A stretch of 6,998 nt of DNA from an uncultured Alphaproteobacteria bacterium (GCA_944390185.1 CALXPA010000045.1:1-6998), one strand, 5' to 3'. Positions 1-6,500 are shown, numbered from the stretch's first letter. Numbers and translations: made by a program. Notes: generated from the letters alone by a model not told the origin.

Positions 1-21
1 GAACTGTTCCGCTCCGGCTTG

Positions 22-52
22 CCACCCGAAGCGTCACAGACGCGAAGGGTGG
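22..52 (-). repeat. Hairpin starting in the tRNA-Gln CCA end
   Basis: CCACCC (22-27) is complementary to GGGTGG (47-52) and GCGTC (31-35) to GACGC (39-43), separated by a symmetric GAA/GAA internal loop and closed by an ACA apical loop. In the tRNA transcript the 5' arm begins with the encoded CCA itself. No T-run follows on the minus strand within positions 1-21, so it is not a standard intrinsic terminator. It could be a 3' processing signal or an inserted palindromic element. The remaining bases 1-21 show nothing I can name. Confidence 0.6.
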
Positions 53-123
53 TTGGGGCGCACGGATTCGAACCATGATAAAGAGAACCAAAATCTCTTG
101 TCCTACCATTAGACGACACCCCA
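50..123 (-). tRNA. trnQ: tRNA-Gln (anticodon UUG), CCA encoded
   Basis: The reverse strand folds into a complete cloverleaf. The acceptor stem pairs TGGGGTG with CGCCCCA, the weak U1-A72 first pair being typical of glutamine tRNAs. A D arm GTCT/GGAC carries the loop AATGGTA. The anticodon stem AGAGA/TCTCT holds the loop TTTTGGT, giving anticodon TTG, and the T arm has the loop TTCGAAT. The discriminator base is A (position 53) and CCA is encoded at 52-50. Length is 71 nt before CCA. It decodes CAA and, by wobble, CAG. It is transcribed away from the efflux operon from its own promoter at 136-163. The 3' CCA is also part of a hairpin (22-52). Confidence 0.96.
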
Positions 124-135
124 AAGGCAACGCCT

Positions 136-163
136 ATTATATATTTTTTTTGTGCATTTGCAA
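136..163 (-). promoter_or_regulatory. Sigma70-like promoter of tRNA-Gln
   Basis: On the minus strand a TTGCAA -35 hexamer (158-163) is followed after 16 bp by a perfect TATAAT -10 hexamer (136-141). The predicted start, around position 129, leaves a leader of about 6 nt before the mature tRNA 5' end at 123. The spacer and flanks are strongly A/T-rich. Confidence 0.7.
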
Positions 164-224
164 TAACATTTTATGATGCGCCGTGATGCCAGATTAAAAA
201 TATAAAAAAATATTAATTTTCCCC

Positions 225-252
225 TTGCATTTTGTTTGTTAAAACTTATAAT
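225..252 (+). promoter_or_regulatory. Sigma70-like promoter of the marR-efflux operon
   Basis: TTGCAT (225-230) and a perfect TATAAT (247-252) are separated by 16 bp, with an A/T-rich upstream stretch (191-220) that could act as an UP element. The expected start is near 259, giving a leader of about 50 nt to the regulator ATG at 311. No other comparable promoter is visible before the RND gene ends, so this probably serves all four genes. Confidence 0.7.
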
Positions 253-262
253 CATTCAGGTT

Positions 263-275
263 TTTAATAATTAAA
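263..275. promoter_or_regulatory. Candidate operator palindrome for the MarR-type regulator
   Basis: TTTAATAATTAAA is a perfect inverted repeat (6-bp arms, one central base) just downstream of the predicted transcription start of the operon. MarR proteins bind short palindromes as dimers, and local regulators of efflux operons usually act at their own promoter, so the position fits an autoregulatory operator. A/T-rich palindromes also arise by chance, and there is only one copy here. Confidence 0.4.
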
Positions 276-310
276 GCGTGACAAGCACGATTAACCAAAG
301 GGGGGCCAAT

Positions 311-760
311 ATGGCGCGCAAGGAGTTTGTAAAACTGTTCGAATCCAATATTTTATTGTTCGACAAATTGTCTGATAAACTAAAGCGGTCACCTGATATC
401 TTTTCGGGATTCCCGCGTCAACAGTTGAGCATTCTGGTGCGATTGCATATTGGTGGGCCGGCATTGTTAAAAGATATTGCGCGTCGGGAAATGGTAACTG
501 CGCCGAATTTATGTGCGGCATTTCGCAAGCTGGAACGTGATGGATTGGTGCTGCGTCGTATCGATGAAAGCGATCGCCGCAACACGTGGTATTCAGTAAC
601 GTCGGCGGGTGAAAAAATCGCAACCCAGGCGATGGAGGCCATGCGCAACGCAATTGATAAATTGTTTTCTGGTATTTCACGTGAAGACGAAAATGCACTG
701 ACCGGGGCAATGAAGACGATTAACAATATTTTAACACGGATGGAGATTACAAATGCGTAA
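311..760 (+). CDS. MarR-family transcriptional regulator
   Basis: A 149-residue protein of normal MarR length, probably a dimeric winged-helix DNA-binding repressor of the efflux operon it heads. Dimerisation helices lie at about 1-33 and 120-149. The winged helix is about 35-100: helix-turn-helix around LLKDIARREMVTAPNLCAAF (52-71), then KLERDGLVLRR (73-83) and the wing signature beginning DESDRRN (85-91) and ending VTSAGE, which matches the family pattern D.R......LT..G. I chose ATG 311 because AAAGGGGGG (297-305) lies 5 nt upstream; an in-frame GTG at 278 would place that site inside the gene. It overlaps the next gene by 8 bp, suggesting translational coupling. MarR neighbours of pumps (MexR, for example) typically respond to phenolic or other small ligands; the ligand here is unknown. 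Confidence 0.92.
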   Translation: MARKEFVKLFESNILLFDKLSDKLKRSPDIFSGFPRQQLSILVRLHIGGPALLKDIARREMVTAPNLCAAFRKLERDGLVLRRIDESDRRNTWYSVTSAGEKIATQAMEAMRNAIDKLFSGISREDENALTGAMKTINNILTRMEITNA

Positions 761-2087
761 GTTGAAAATTGCTGCGATTGTATTGTGCGCGGCGGTGGCG
801 GTATCTGACGCGTATGCCATGGATTTATCGTTGGATACAGCGGTCGATATGATTCTGGACCAGTCCCAAGATCTGAAAAAGGCAACGGCAAACGTCAACC
901 AGGCCGAAGCGCAATTGGATGCGGTCAATGCAAACCGTTGGTTCAAGATTGATGGTACGGCGACATACATGAATTTAGTAGATATGAAAAATCCGCTGAA
1001 ATCGTACCAGGTTTCTTTGCCGCCTGAATTGGGTGGTGCGTTGTCATATTATTTGGATAAACAGGTTAATCTGCCTGATAAAATTGATATTCCCGACAGC
1101 ATGTTTATGGCGGGCGTTTCGGTAACCCAGCCGATTTACACATTTGGAAAAATTGGCAACGCGGTCCAGGCTGTAAAGTCTGCGATTAAGATGGCAGAAT
1201 CATCCCAAGAATTAACCCGGCGCGAAATTAAATACAGTGCGGTTGACCTGTACTGGACGGCCAAGATGACGGACGAGATTGTTGAAATATCGCGTTCTGA
1301 TTTGGCGGCGGCGCGTGACGCGCGTCGTAATCTGACATCGGCGGGTCGTGCCAATCGCAGCAATCTGGTAAAAATAGAATCTGATATTGCGACCAAGGAA
1401 ATCAATCTGTCGAACGCGGAATTTAATCGTGACACGGCGCACAGAATGTTAAAAATTCTGGCGGGGATAGATGTTGATACAGAACTGAATTTGACAGATG
1501 AATTCCCGGCAACGTTTCCTGATTTGAACGTGGGTGAATTACAGGACACGCCCCAGTGGGATATTTTGAATGAACAGATTCAGATGTATGAACGTAACGC
1601 CCGGGCCCAGCGTGCGAATGCTTTGCCAACATTGGCGGCGACGGCGTCGTACAACTATATTGCATATGGGCCAAATGTTCCGAATATGTTCGGTGATGAT
1701 AATATGCAGTCGGCGTATTGGGGCCTGGCGTTACAGGTGCCGATTTTCAGTGGCGGTGCAAATATGGCGAATTCTACGATAGAGGCTATGAAGGCCGAAG
1801 GCGCACGTCAAGACCTGGACAAGGCGAAAAAGCTGACCACCGAAGAATATAATCGCGCGATTGATCAATATAATCATTTGCGTGGCAATCTGGCGACATT
1901 GGAAAACGCGCGTGATTTGGCGGCCAAGGCGTACGAGTTTTCCAGTGGTCGTTTTGCATCTGGGCAAACGTCTGCCGTTGAATTGGCCGAGGTTTCAGCC
2001 GGTCTATACCAACTGGATATGGCGCTGTTACAGGCCAAGTACAACATTTTAATGTCTGCGGAAAACGTAAAAAAATTGGGTGAATAA
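753..2087 (+). CDS. TolC-family outer-membrane efflux channel
   Basis: A 444-residue protein expected to form the trimeric outer-membrane and periplasmic exit duct of the pump. Residues 1-22 are a signal peptide (basic MRKLK, hydrophobic core, AYA before a predicted signal peptidase I cut at Met23); there is no lipobox, so it is not an OprM-like lipoprotein. Two tandem OEP repeats are visible, about 25-240 and 265-440. Each has the family Pro-containing strand turn (VTQPIYTFGK at 124-133, LQVPIFSGGAN at 328-338) followed by long Ala/Asn-rich alpha-helices. The motif FASGQTSAVELAEV (401-414) is typical of the second repeat. Length is near that of E. coli TolC. The start at 753 has TGGAG (741-745) upstream and overlaps the regulator's stop (ATGCGTAA). 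The next gene begins 2 bp after this stop, so the genes are almost certainly co-transcribed. Confidence 0.94.
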   Translation: MRKLKIAAIVLCAAVAVSDAYAMDLSLDTAVDMILDQSQDLKKATANVNQAEAQLDAVNANRWFKIDGTATYMNLVDMKNPLKSYQVSLPPELGGALSYYLDKQVNLPDKIDIPDSMFMAGVSVTQPIYTFGKIGNAVQAVKSAIKMAESSQELTRREIKYSAVDLYWTAKMTDEIVEISRSDLAAARDARRNLTSAGRANRSNLVKIESDIATKEINLSNAEFNRDTAHRMLKILAGIDVDTELNLTDEFPATFPDLNVGELQDTPQWDILNEQIQMYERNARAQRANALPTLAATASYNYIAYGPNVPNMFGDDNMQSAYWGLALQVPIFSGGANMANSTIEAMKAEGARQDLDKAKKLTTEEYNRAIDQYNHLRGNLATLENARDLAAKAYEFSSGRFASGQTSAVELAEVSAGLYQLDMALLQAKYNILMSAENVKKLGE

Positions 2088-2089
2088 CA

Positions 2090-2686
2090 ATGGAAAAAGT
2101 AAAGTTGCAATTAAAATCACAAAAACTGAAAAGTGTATTGTATGGTGCATGTGGCGTGGCGCTGTGTGCATGGGTTGTGTTTCGCTTTGCGGCCATTGGT
2201 GCCGAAAATGCGCGTGCGGTGTTTAACCCTGCGCGTCATGCGGCAGGTGTCGGTGCGCCTGTGTATGCGATGCAGGTAACGCGTTCCCATGGCGTGTTGC
2301 GCGAACCGATTGAAATCAAGAATAACCGCGCGTTGGTGTCATCGGTACGTGTTGGTAAATTGCAACCAGGTCAGCGCGTTGGTGACGGTGAAATTGTATC
2401 TGTGGCCCAGAATGTAGATTTAAATACAGGCATGCATATCGTGCGTACACGTGGTGCGACGGATGGATTGCAATATGCGGAATTTGAATCAGATGGATAC
2501 TTTGTGCCATTATATGCCATCAGCAATAATCGTGTAATGCTGGATGTGGGTGGCGTTGCGACGCCGCGTGATGTGACTGTGCTGCGCCAAGATGCGCATA
2601 CTGCGATGTTGGACGGACTGCGCGATGGTGACACGGTGATTCTGTCGCATGTCAATGCCGGCGACAAGGTCCAAGTTGTAAAGTAA
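2090..2686 (+). CDS. Small periplasmic adaptor (membrane-fusion-like) protein, shortened
   Basis: A 198-residue protein in the position of an RND adaptor, between the channel and the permease. Residues 1-15 are basic and 16-38 hydrophobic, ending ENARA (39-43), which could be cleaved at ARA or act as an inner-membrane anchor. Residues about 80-145 resemble the beta-barrel domain of membrane-fusion proteins (KLQPGQRV at 90-97; GEIVSVAQNVDLNTGM at 100-115, like the family G.I..I...vD..T motif; YFVPLYAI at 137-144). Residues 145-198 resemble the membrane-proximal domain (GLRDGDTVIL at 176-185, AGDKVQVV at 190-197). AcrA-type adaptors have about 370-400 residues. I see no lipoyl halves or alpha-hairpin here, the parts that normally reach TolC. 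The reading frame is intact with a start 2 bp after the channel stop, so it does not look like a decayed fragment. Family assignment is by motif reading only. Confidence 0.72.
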   Translation: MEKVKLQLKSQKLKSVLYGACGVALCAWVVFRFAAIGAENARAVFNPARHAAGVGAPVYAMQVTRSHGVLREPIEIKNNRALVSSVRVGKLQPGQRVGDGEIVSVAQNVDLNTGMHIVRTRGATDGLQYAEFESDGYFVPLYAISNNRVMLDVGGVATPRDVTVLRQDAHTAMLDGLRDGDTVILSHVNAGDKVQVVK

Positions 2687-2712
2687 TCCGCATTTAATTC
2701 AGGGGGAAAATC

Positions 2713-5700
2713 ATGTTAAAATTCTTTGTTCGCAGACCCGTTACAACGGTTATGTTTGTGTTGTTTTGGGTGGTTTTAGGATTTGTTTCTTTTCCAAAAA
2801 TGAATATAGAGCGCACACCGTCTATCGATATGCCGATGGTGACCGCCACGTTTATATATCCTGGTGCGGCACCCGCCGAAATAGAATCCCAGGTTATCAA
2901 GCGCGCCGAAGACGCGATATCCGAAGTATCTGAACTGAAAAAAATCACATCCCAGGCATTTGAAAACGGCGGGTTTGTGATGGCGGAATTTAATATCGGT
3001 GTCGATGTTAATGACAAGGCCAGCGAAGTAAAAACCAAACTGGACGCGTTGGTGTCAGAATTTCCGTCTGATATGGAACAGCCTGTGGTCGAAAAACTGA
3101 ACCCGTTGGAACAGCCTGTGGTTGATATTATGATAACGGGCGATAACCTGCGCGATTTACAAGAATATGCCGACGATGATTTGTCTAATAAGATTACTGG
3201 TATTGCCGGCGTCGCCAGTGTTGATATTTTTGGCGGTGAAACACGTGCAGTGCGTATCGCGATGAATCCAGAATTATTGGCGGCGCGTGGTGCCACGGTT
3301 ATGGATGTTGTATCTGCGCTGGGGGCGCGAAACCTGAATGTGCCCGGTGGCAAGATTGAATTTGGAACAAATTCTTCGAATGTTCGATTCATCGGTGAAT
3401 TTTCCAGCGTAGATGAAATTGCGAACTTGCAATTGACCACCGTCGAAGGCCAGCGATTCAAATTGTCTGATATTGCAACGGTCACAGATGCGGCGCGCGA
3501 TATGGAAAACGGGGCACGGTACAATGGCCGTGATGTTATTATCGCGTCTGTGGTAAAATCATCAGATGGTAATGCAATTAATGTGTCGCGTGCGTTGCAT
3601 GAACAAATGCCGCAATTGCGTGCGGATTTACAGTCGCGTTTCCCAGACGCCCAGATGGAAATAATATCGGATACATCGACCGCAATCGCCGATGAAACAT
3701 ACGGCACAATCCAAGGAATTATTTTGGGGGTTATATTTACTGTATTGGTATTGTTGATATTTACGCGTAATTGGCGTTCAACGATTATCGCAGGTGTTGT
3801 GATACCTGCATCATTAATTGCTGGGTTCTTTTTTATGGATGCCAGTAACTTTACAATAAACGCGTTGACGTTATTGGCGTATTCGTCGGCGTTGGGTACG
3901 TTGGTGTCAAATGCGATTATTTTAATCGAGGCCGCATTACAAGAAATGAAGTCTGGTAAAGATCCCGACACGGCGGCAATTGACGGTACGAAAAAGGTTG
4001 CTGTATCCGTTTTAGCGGGTGTCGGTACGAACGTCGTGGTGTTCTTGCCGTTGGCGTTTATGGGCGGCATCGCGGGCCAGTTCATGAACCAGTTCGGATT
4101 AACCGTTGTGTATTTAACATTGCTGTCGTTGCTGTTCTCGTTCACGTTAACACCGATGATGATTGCAAAGTTCCTGCGTCTGGGCAAGGGAAAGCAACGC
4201 GCATCCGCGCGCCGTAATGCCAAGACTGTACGTGCCGATGTGGTTGATGACGCCGCCACATCGTCATCTGGCCAGAAAAAATCGCGTCTGCGCAGTTGGT
4301 ATGATTATCAACATACGCATCCATGGCGTGTTGTTGTGATGGCAGTGGCGGTTCTGTTGGGATCGGCAATGTTAATGCAGTTTGTTGGTAATGAATTTGC
4401 ACCGTCCACAGATACAAACGAAATAAATATCACGGCACGTGCACCAATGGGGGCGACGTATGAAATGTCATCAAATATCGCCCAACAGATAGAAAATAAA
4501 CTGGCGGCGTTTGATGAAATTGATGCAGTGTCGGTCAAGATTGGTGATCGTGGATTGCAGAACATTGCTGTTAAATTAACACTGGTGGATATAGAACAAC
4601 GCAGCAAATCTGACCAAGAAATTGCGCGCGAAATTATGCCAGTGCTGTCAGAAATTCCGGATGTGGAAATCCAGATAAATGCAGGAATGGCGATATCTGC
4701 GGGATCATCGAATGCAGATATTGTTATGAATGTATTTGGGCCTGATGATGAAATGCGCACGGCATATGCAAACCAGATTGTGGATTTGGTAAACCAAATA
4801 CCCGAAGTGCAATCGGCCGTCTTGGCCCAGCAACAGCCTGCGATGGAAACCCAGTTTATCCCGGACGAAGACAAGATGAATTCATGGGGTATCAATAACT
4901 CGTATGCGGGACTGACATTGCGCACGGCACTGTATGGGAATGATGATTACAAGTACAAAGAAAATGGTGAAGAATACCCGATAATCTTGGAATTCGCCGA
5001 AGAATTTAAAAGCATGGGTATGTTCGACAGTGTCTTTGTTAATTCCCAGCGTGGAATGGTGCCACTGTCGGAACTGGGGACGATACAGTTGGTGCCGGCA
5101 ACCCCAGATATTATGCGTATCGATAAAAATCGTATCACAGAAATCGATGTGAACATCGGCAAATCAACAATGGGGCCGGTGCAAAAGAAAATCCAGGCAT
5201 CTATTGCAAAAATTGATTTTGCACCAGGATACGGGGTCGATTTTGGTGGAATGTCAGAAATCCAGGGTGAAACAACAACGGAAATCGGTAACGCATTTAT
5301 GCTGGCGATTATACTGACATACATGTTGCTGGCGGCGATTATGAATTCGTTGGCGCATCCGTTTACGATTGCTACGTCAATTGTTACCAGCTTTGCGGGT
5401 GTATTTGCATTGATGTTCTTGTCTGGGGCGTCGATGAACGTTGGTGCGATGTTGGCGTTTGTTATGTTGGTTGGATTGGTGGTGAACAATAATATTCTGG
5501 TACTGGAACCAACAATCGGACGCATTGCAAATGGCGAAAAACCGTACGATGCACTGTGGACCGAATTAAAAGACAAACAAGGCATGATTCTGATGACATC
5601 AATCGCGGTCATGACAGGTATGGTCCCACAGTTATGGAGTGCCGACGGCATGAAAGTCGCAATGGCGGCGGTTATGATTGGCGGAATGCTGGCCAGTATG

Positions 5701-5781
5701 ATATTCACGTTTGTATTAACGCCGGCGCTGTTCTTTTTGGTGGAACGCGGTCGCGAACGGTTGCGCCGTCGTCGGAAATAA
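2713..5781 (+). CDS. RND-family inner-membrane permease (HAE1/AcrB-like) with altered proton-relay residues
   Basis: A 1022-residue RND transporter with the family 1+5+6 membrane layout: TM1 about 10-28, periplasmic porter loop 29-330, TM2-TM6 about 334-353, 356-376, 384-404, 429-452 and 459-483, a basic cytoplasmic hinge 485-535, TM7 about 539-557, a second porter loop to 858, and TM8-TM12 about 862-880, 884-905, 909-930, 958-975 and 983-1008. Length is close to AcrB (1049). It would pump amphiphiles or drugs from the inner membrane or periplasm into the TolC-like channel. The AcrB relay residues are changed: TM4 reads LGTLVSNAIILIE with Ser399-Asn400 where AcrB has Asp407-Asp408, and TM10 reads GLVVNNNILVLE with Asn925 at Lys940. 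Thr962 (AcrB Thr978) is kept, and Arg971 aligns with a lysine. AGGGGG (2701-2706) precedes the ATG. Substrate cannot be inferred. Confidence 0.93.
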   Translation: MLKFFVRRPVTTVMFVLFWVVLGFVSFPKMNIERTPSIDMPMVTATFIYPGAAPAEIESQVIKRAEDAISEVSELKKITSQAFENGGFVMAEFNIGVDVNDKASEVKTKLDALVSEFPSDMEQPVVEKLNPLEQPVVDIMITGDNLRDLQEYADDDLSNKITGIAGVASVDIFGGETRAVRIAMNPELLAARGATVMDVVSALGARNLNVPGGKIEFGTNSSNVRFIGEFSSVDEIANLQLTTVEGQRFKLSDIATVTDAARDMENGARYNGRDVIIASVVKSSDGNAINVSRALHEQMPQLRADLQSRFPDAQMEIISDTSTAIADETYGTIQGIILGVIFTVLVLLIFTRNWRSTIIAGVVIPASLIAGFFFMDASNFTINALTLLAYSSALGTLVSNAIILIEAALQEMKSGKDPDTAAIDGTKKVAVSVLAGVGTNVVVFLPLAFMGGIAGQFMNQFGLTVVYLTLLSLLFSFTLTPMMIAKFLRLGKGKQRASARRNAKTVRADVVDDAATSSSGQKKSRLRSWYDYQHTHPWRVVVMAVAVLLGSAMLMQFVGNEFAPSTDTNEINITARAPMGATYEMSSNIAQQIENKLAAFDEIDAVSVKIGDRGLQNIAVKLTLVDIEQRSKSDQEIAREIMPVLSEIPDVEIQINAGMAISAGSSNADIVMNVFGPDDEMRTAYANQIVDLVNQIPEVQSAVLAQQQPAMETQFIPDEDKMNSWGINNSYAGLTLRTALYGNDDYKYKENGEEYPIILEFAEEFKSMGMFDSVFVNSQRGMVPLSELGTIQLVPATPDIMRIDKNRITEIDVNIGKSTMGPVQKKIQASIAKIDFAPGYGVDFGGMSEIQGETTTEIGNAFMLAIILTYMLLAAIMNSLAHPFTIATSIVTSFAGVFALMFLSGASMNVGAMLAFVMLVGLVVNNNILVLEPTIGRIANGEKPYDALWTELKDKQGMILMTSIAVMTGMVPQLWSADGMKVAMAAVMIGGMLASMIFTFVLTPALFFLVERGRERLRRRRK

Positions 5782-5805
5782 AAATGGGGCAGACGCCCCA
5801 TTTTT
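5780..5805. terminator. Intrinsic terminator of the efflux operon
   Basis: AAAATGGGGC (5781-5790) pairs perfectly with GCCCCATTTT (5795-5804) around an AGAC loop, with a further A-T pair outside. The A-run and T-run on either side mean it could work in both directions. It starts at the stop codon of the permease gene. Confidence 0.93.
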
Positions 5806-5806
5806 A

Positions 5807-5836
5807 TTGCAAACACAAAAGAAAGCCTGCTATAAT
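5807..5836 (+). promoter_or_regulatory. Extended -10 promoter of the HAD phosphatase gene
   Basis: TTGCAA (5807-5812) and a perfect TATAAT (5831-5836) are 18 bp apart, and TGC (5828-5830) directly before the -10 makes it an extended -10 element. The predicted start, near 5843, gives a leader of about 20 nt. It begins one base after the terminator of the efflux operon, so the phosphatase is a separate transcription unit. Confidence 0.75.
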
Positions 5837-5863
5837 CCCACAGACTTATCAAAAGGTTTATAT

Positions 5864-6466
5864 ATGCTAAAAAAAGAAGACGTTGTTGTATTTGATTTTG
5901 ATGGCACACTGTCCGAATTTGATTCGAATGTAGAATTTGGCAAATATTGCTTCCGTCACAGTGTGCGTCCGTGGCTGTTTTTACCACTGATGGGTGTTGC
6001 ATATATTGCGCGCATGTTTAACCCTGGGGGCATTTGGTGGCGCCAAAACATGCGTCGATTTATTACCCCCGATATGGTACAGCGATTTGCGCCCGACTTT
6101 ATTCGTGCGCATATTCGTAATCGCTTTGGTTGGGCGGCGGACCAGGTTGCCAAAGAACGTGCCGCGTGCCACAGTGTTATCTTGGTATCGGCCAGTCCGG
6201 ATTACTTGGTCCCGCATCTGGTGCGTGGCATGAAGTTTGATGCAGTATTGTGTTCGCGCATGGATGCACAGAAACCGTGGCGATATGAATTTTTATGTTG
6301 GGGCCCGAACAAGGTTGTCGCCATGGACGAATGGGCGAAAAAGAATAAAATAATTCCGCATGTTGTTCGTTCTTATTCGGACAGTCTGTCGGATATGCCG
6401 TTAATGGAAATTGCGGATGAACAGGTATGGATAGACAGGAAAACAGGACTAAGAAAATCTGCCTAG
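5864..6466 (+). CDS. HAD-superfamily (subfamily IB) phosphatase, PgpC-like
   Basis: A 200-residue HAD hydrolase with all four catalytic motifs: I, FDFDGTL (10-16; nucleophile Asp11, acid/base Asp13); II, LVSAS (107-111; Ser109); III, Lys150 in CWGPNK; IV, YSDSLSDMPL (171-180; Asp173, Asp177). A cap insertion follows motif I and contains a hydrophobic stretch (36-52, PWLFLPLMGVAYIARMF). That arrangement, the W..EFLCWG..K segment and the YSDS motif recall E. coli PgpC, which dephosphorylates phosphatidylglycerophosphate to phosphatidylglycerol at the inner membrane. A generic HAD-IB or SerB-like phosphatase remains possible. ATG 5864 was chosen because AAAAGG (5851-5856) lies 7 nt upstream and the promoter -10 is at 5831-5836; the in-frame TTG at 5807 is the -35 box itself. 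It is flanked by terminators, so it is probably monocistronic and functionally unrelated to the pump. Confidence 0.88.
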   Translation: MLKKEDVVVFDFDGTLSEFDSNVEFGKYCFRHSVRPWLFLPLMGVAYIARMFNPGGIWWRQNMRRFITPDMVQRFAPDFIRAHIRNRFGWAADQVAKERAACHSVILVSASPDYLVPHLVRGMKFDAVLCSRMDAQKPWRYEFLCWGPNKVVAMDEWAKKNKIIPHVVRSYSDSLSDMPLMEIADEQVWIDRKTGLRKSA

Positions 6467-6470
6467 TGCA

Positions 6471-6500
6471 TTATGCCACGTAATGTGGCATAATTTTTTT
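6471..6500 (+). terminator. Intrinsic terminator of the HAD phosphatase gene
   Basis: TTATGCCAC (6471-6479) pairs perfectly with GTGGCATAA (6485-6493) across a GTAAT loop and is followed by seven T (6494-6500). It lies 4 bp after the phosphatase stop codon. Its 3' arm also reads as an extended -10 promoter for the next gene. Confidence 0.93.
6486..6494 (+). promoter_or_regulatory. Candidate extended -10 promoter inside the terminator
   Basis: TGG followed by CATAAT (6489-6494) matches the extended -10 pattern TGn-TATAAT at all but one base. The base 7 nt downstream is A6501, the A of the next gene's ATG, which would make the transcript leaderless. There is no good -35 match at about 6466-6472, which an extended -10 promoter can tolerate. 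Confidence 0.45.

Noticed and set aside
196..217. A/T-rich imperfect inverted repeat AATAT...ATATT
   Set aside because: Five-base arms in a nearly pure A/T stretch are expected by chance; more likely an UP-element-like promoter flank.
278..310. GTG start extending the MarR protein by 11 residues
   Set aside because: The strong AAAGGGGGG site lies inside this extension and is correctly spaced for ATG 311; the extra residues do not look like MarR sequence.
2060..2110. Frameshift or deletion explaining the short adaptor
   Set aside because: The upstream sequence is the intact end of the TolC-family gene and the adaptor has its own signal-like N-terminus, so no leftover lipoyl or hairpin coding is present.
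2150..2167. Lipobox in the adaptor (Cys21 or Cys26)
   Set aside because: The residues before either Cys (YGA, VAL) do not fit the lipobox, and the cysteines are in the middle of the hydrophobic segment.
2694..4259. 521-codon open frame on the minus strand opposite the RND gene
   Set aside because: It is fully antisense to a confidently identified permease. Its translation is low-complexity (Ser/Thr/Asn/Ile-rich) without domain features; it arises from codon bias of the plus-strand gene.
5807..5863. TTG start extending the HAD phosphatase by 19 residues
   Set aside because: The TTG is the -35 hexamer and the extension covers the -10 box; the AAAAGG site fits ATG 5864.
4947..6002. 351-codon open frame on the minus strand
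   Set aside because: It spans the end of the permease, a strong terminator, a promoter and the start of the phosphatase, and has no recognisable protein features or ribosome site.
6483..6500. ATG start extending the small membrane protein by 6 residues
   Set aside because: It lies in the loop of the phosphatase terminator and has no ribosome site; ATG 6501 fits the predicted transcription start. The longer form cannot be fully excluded.
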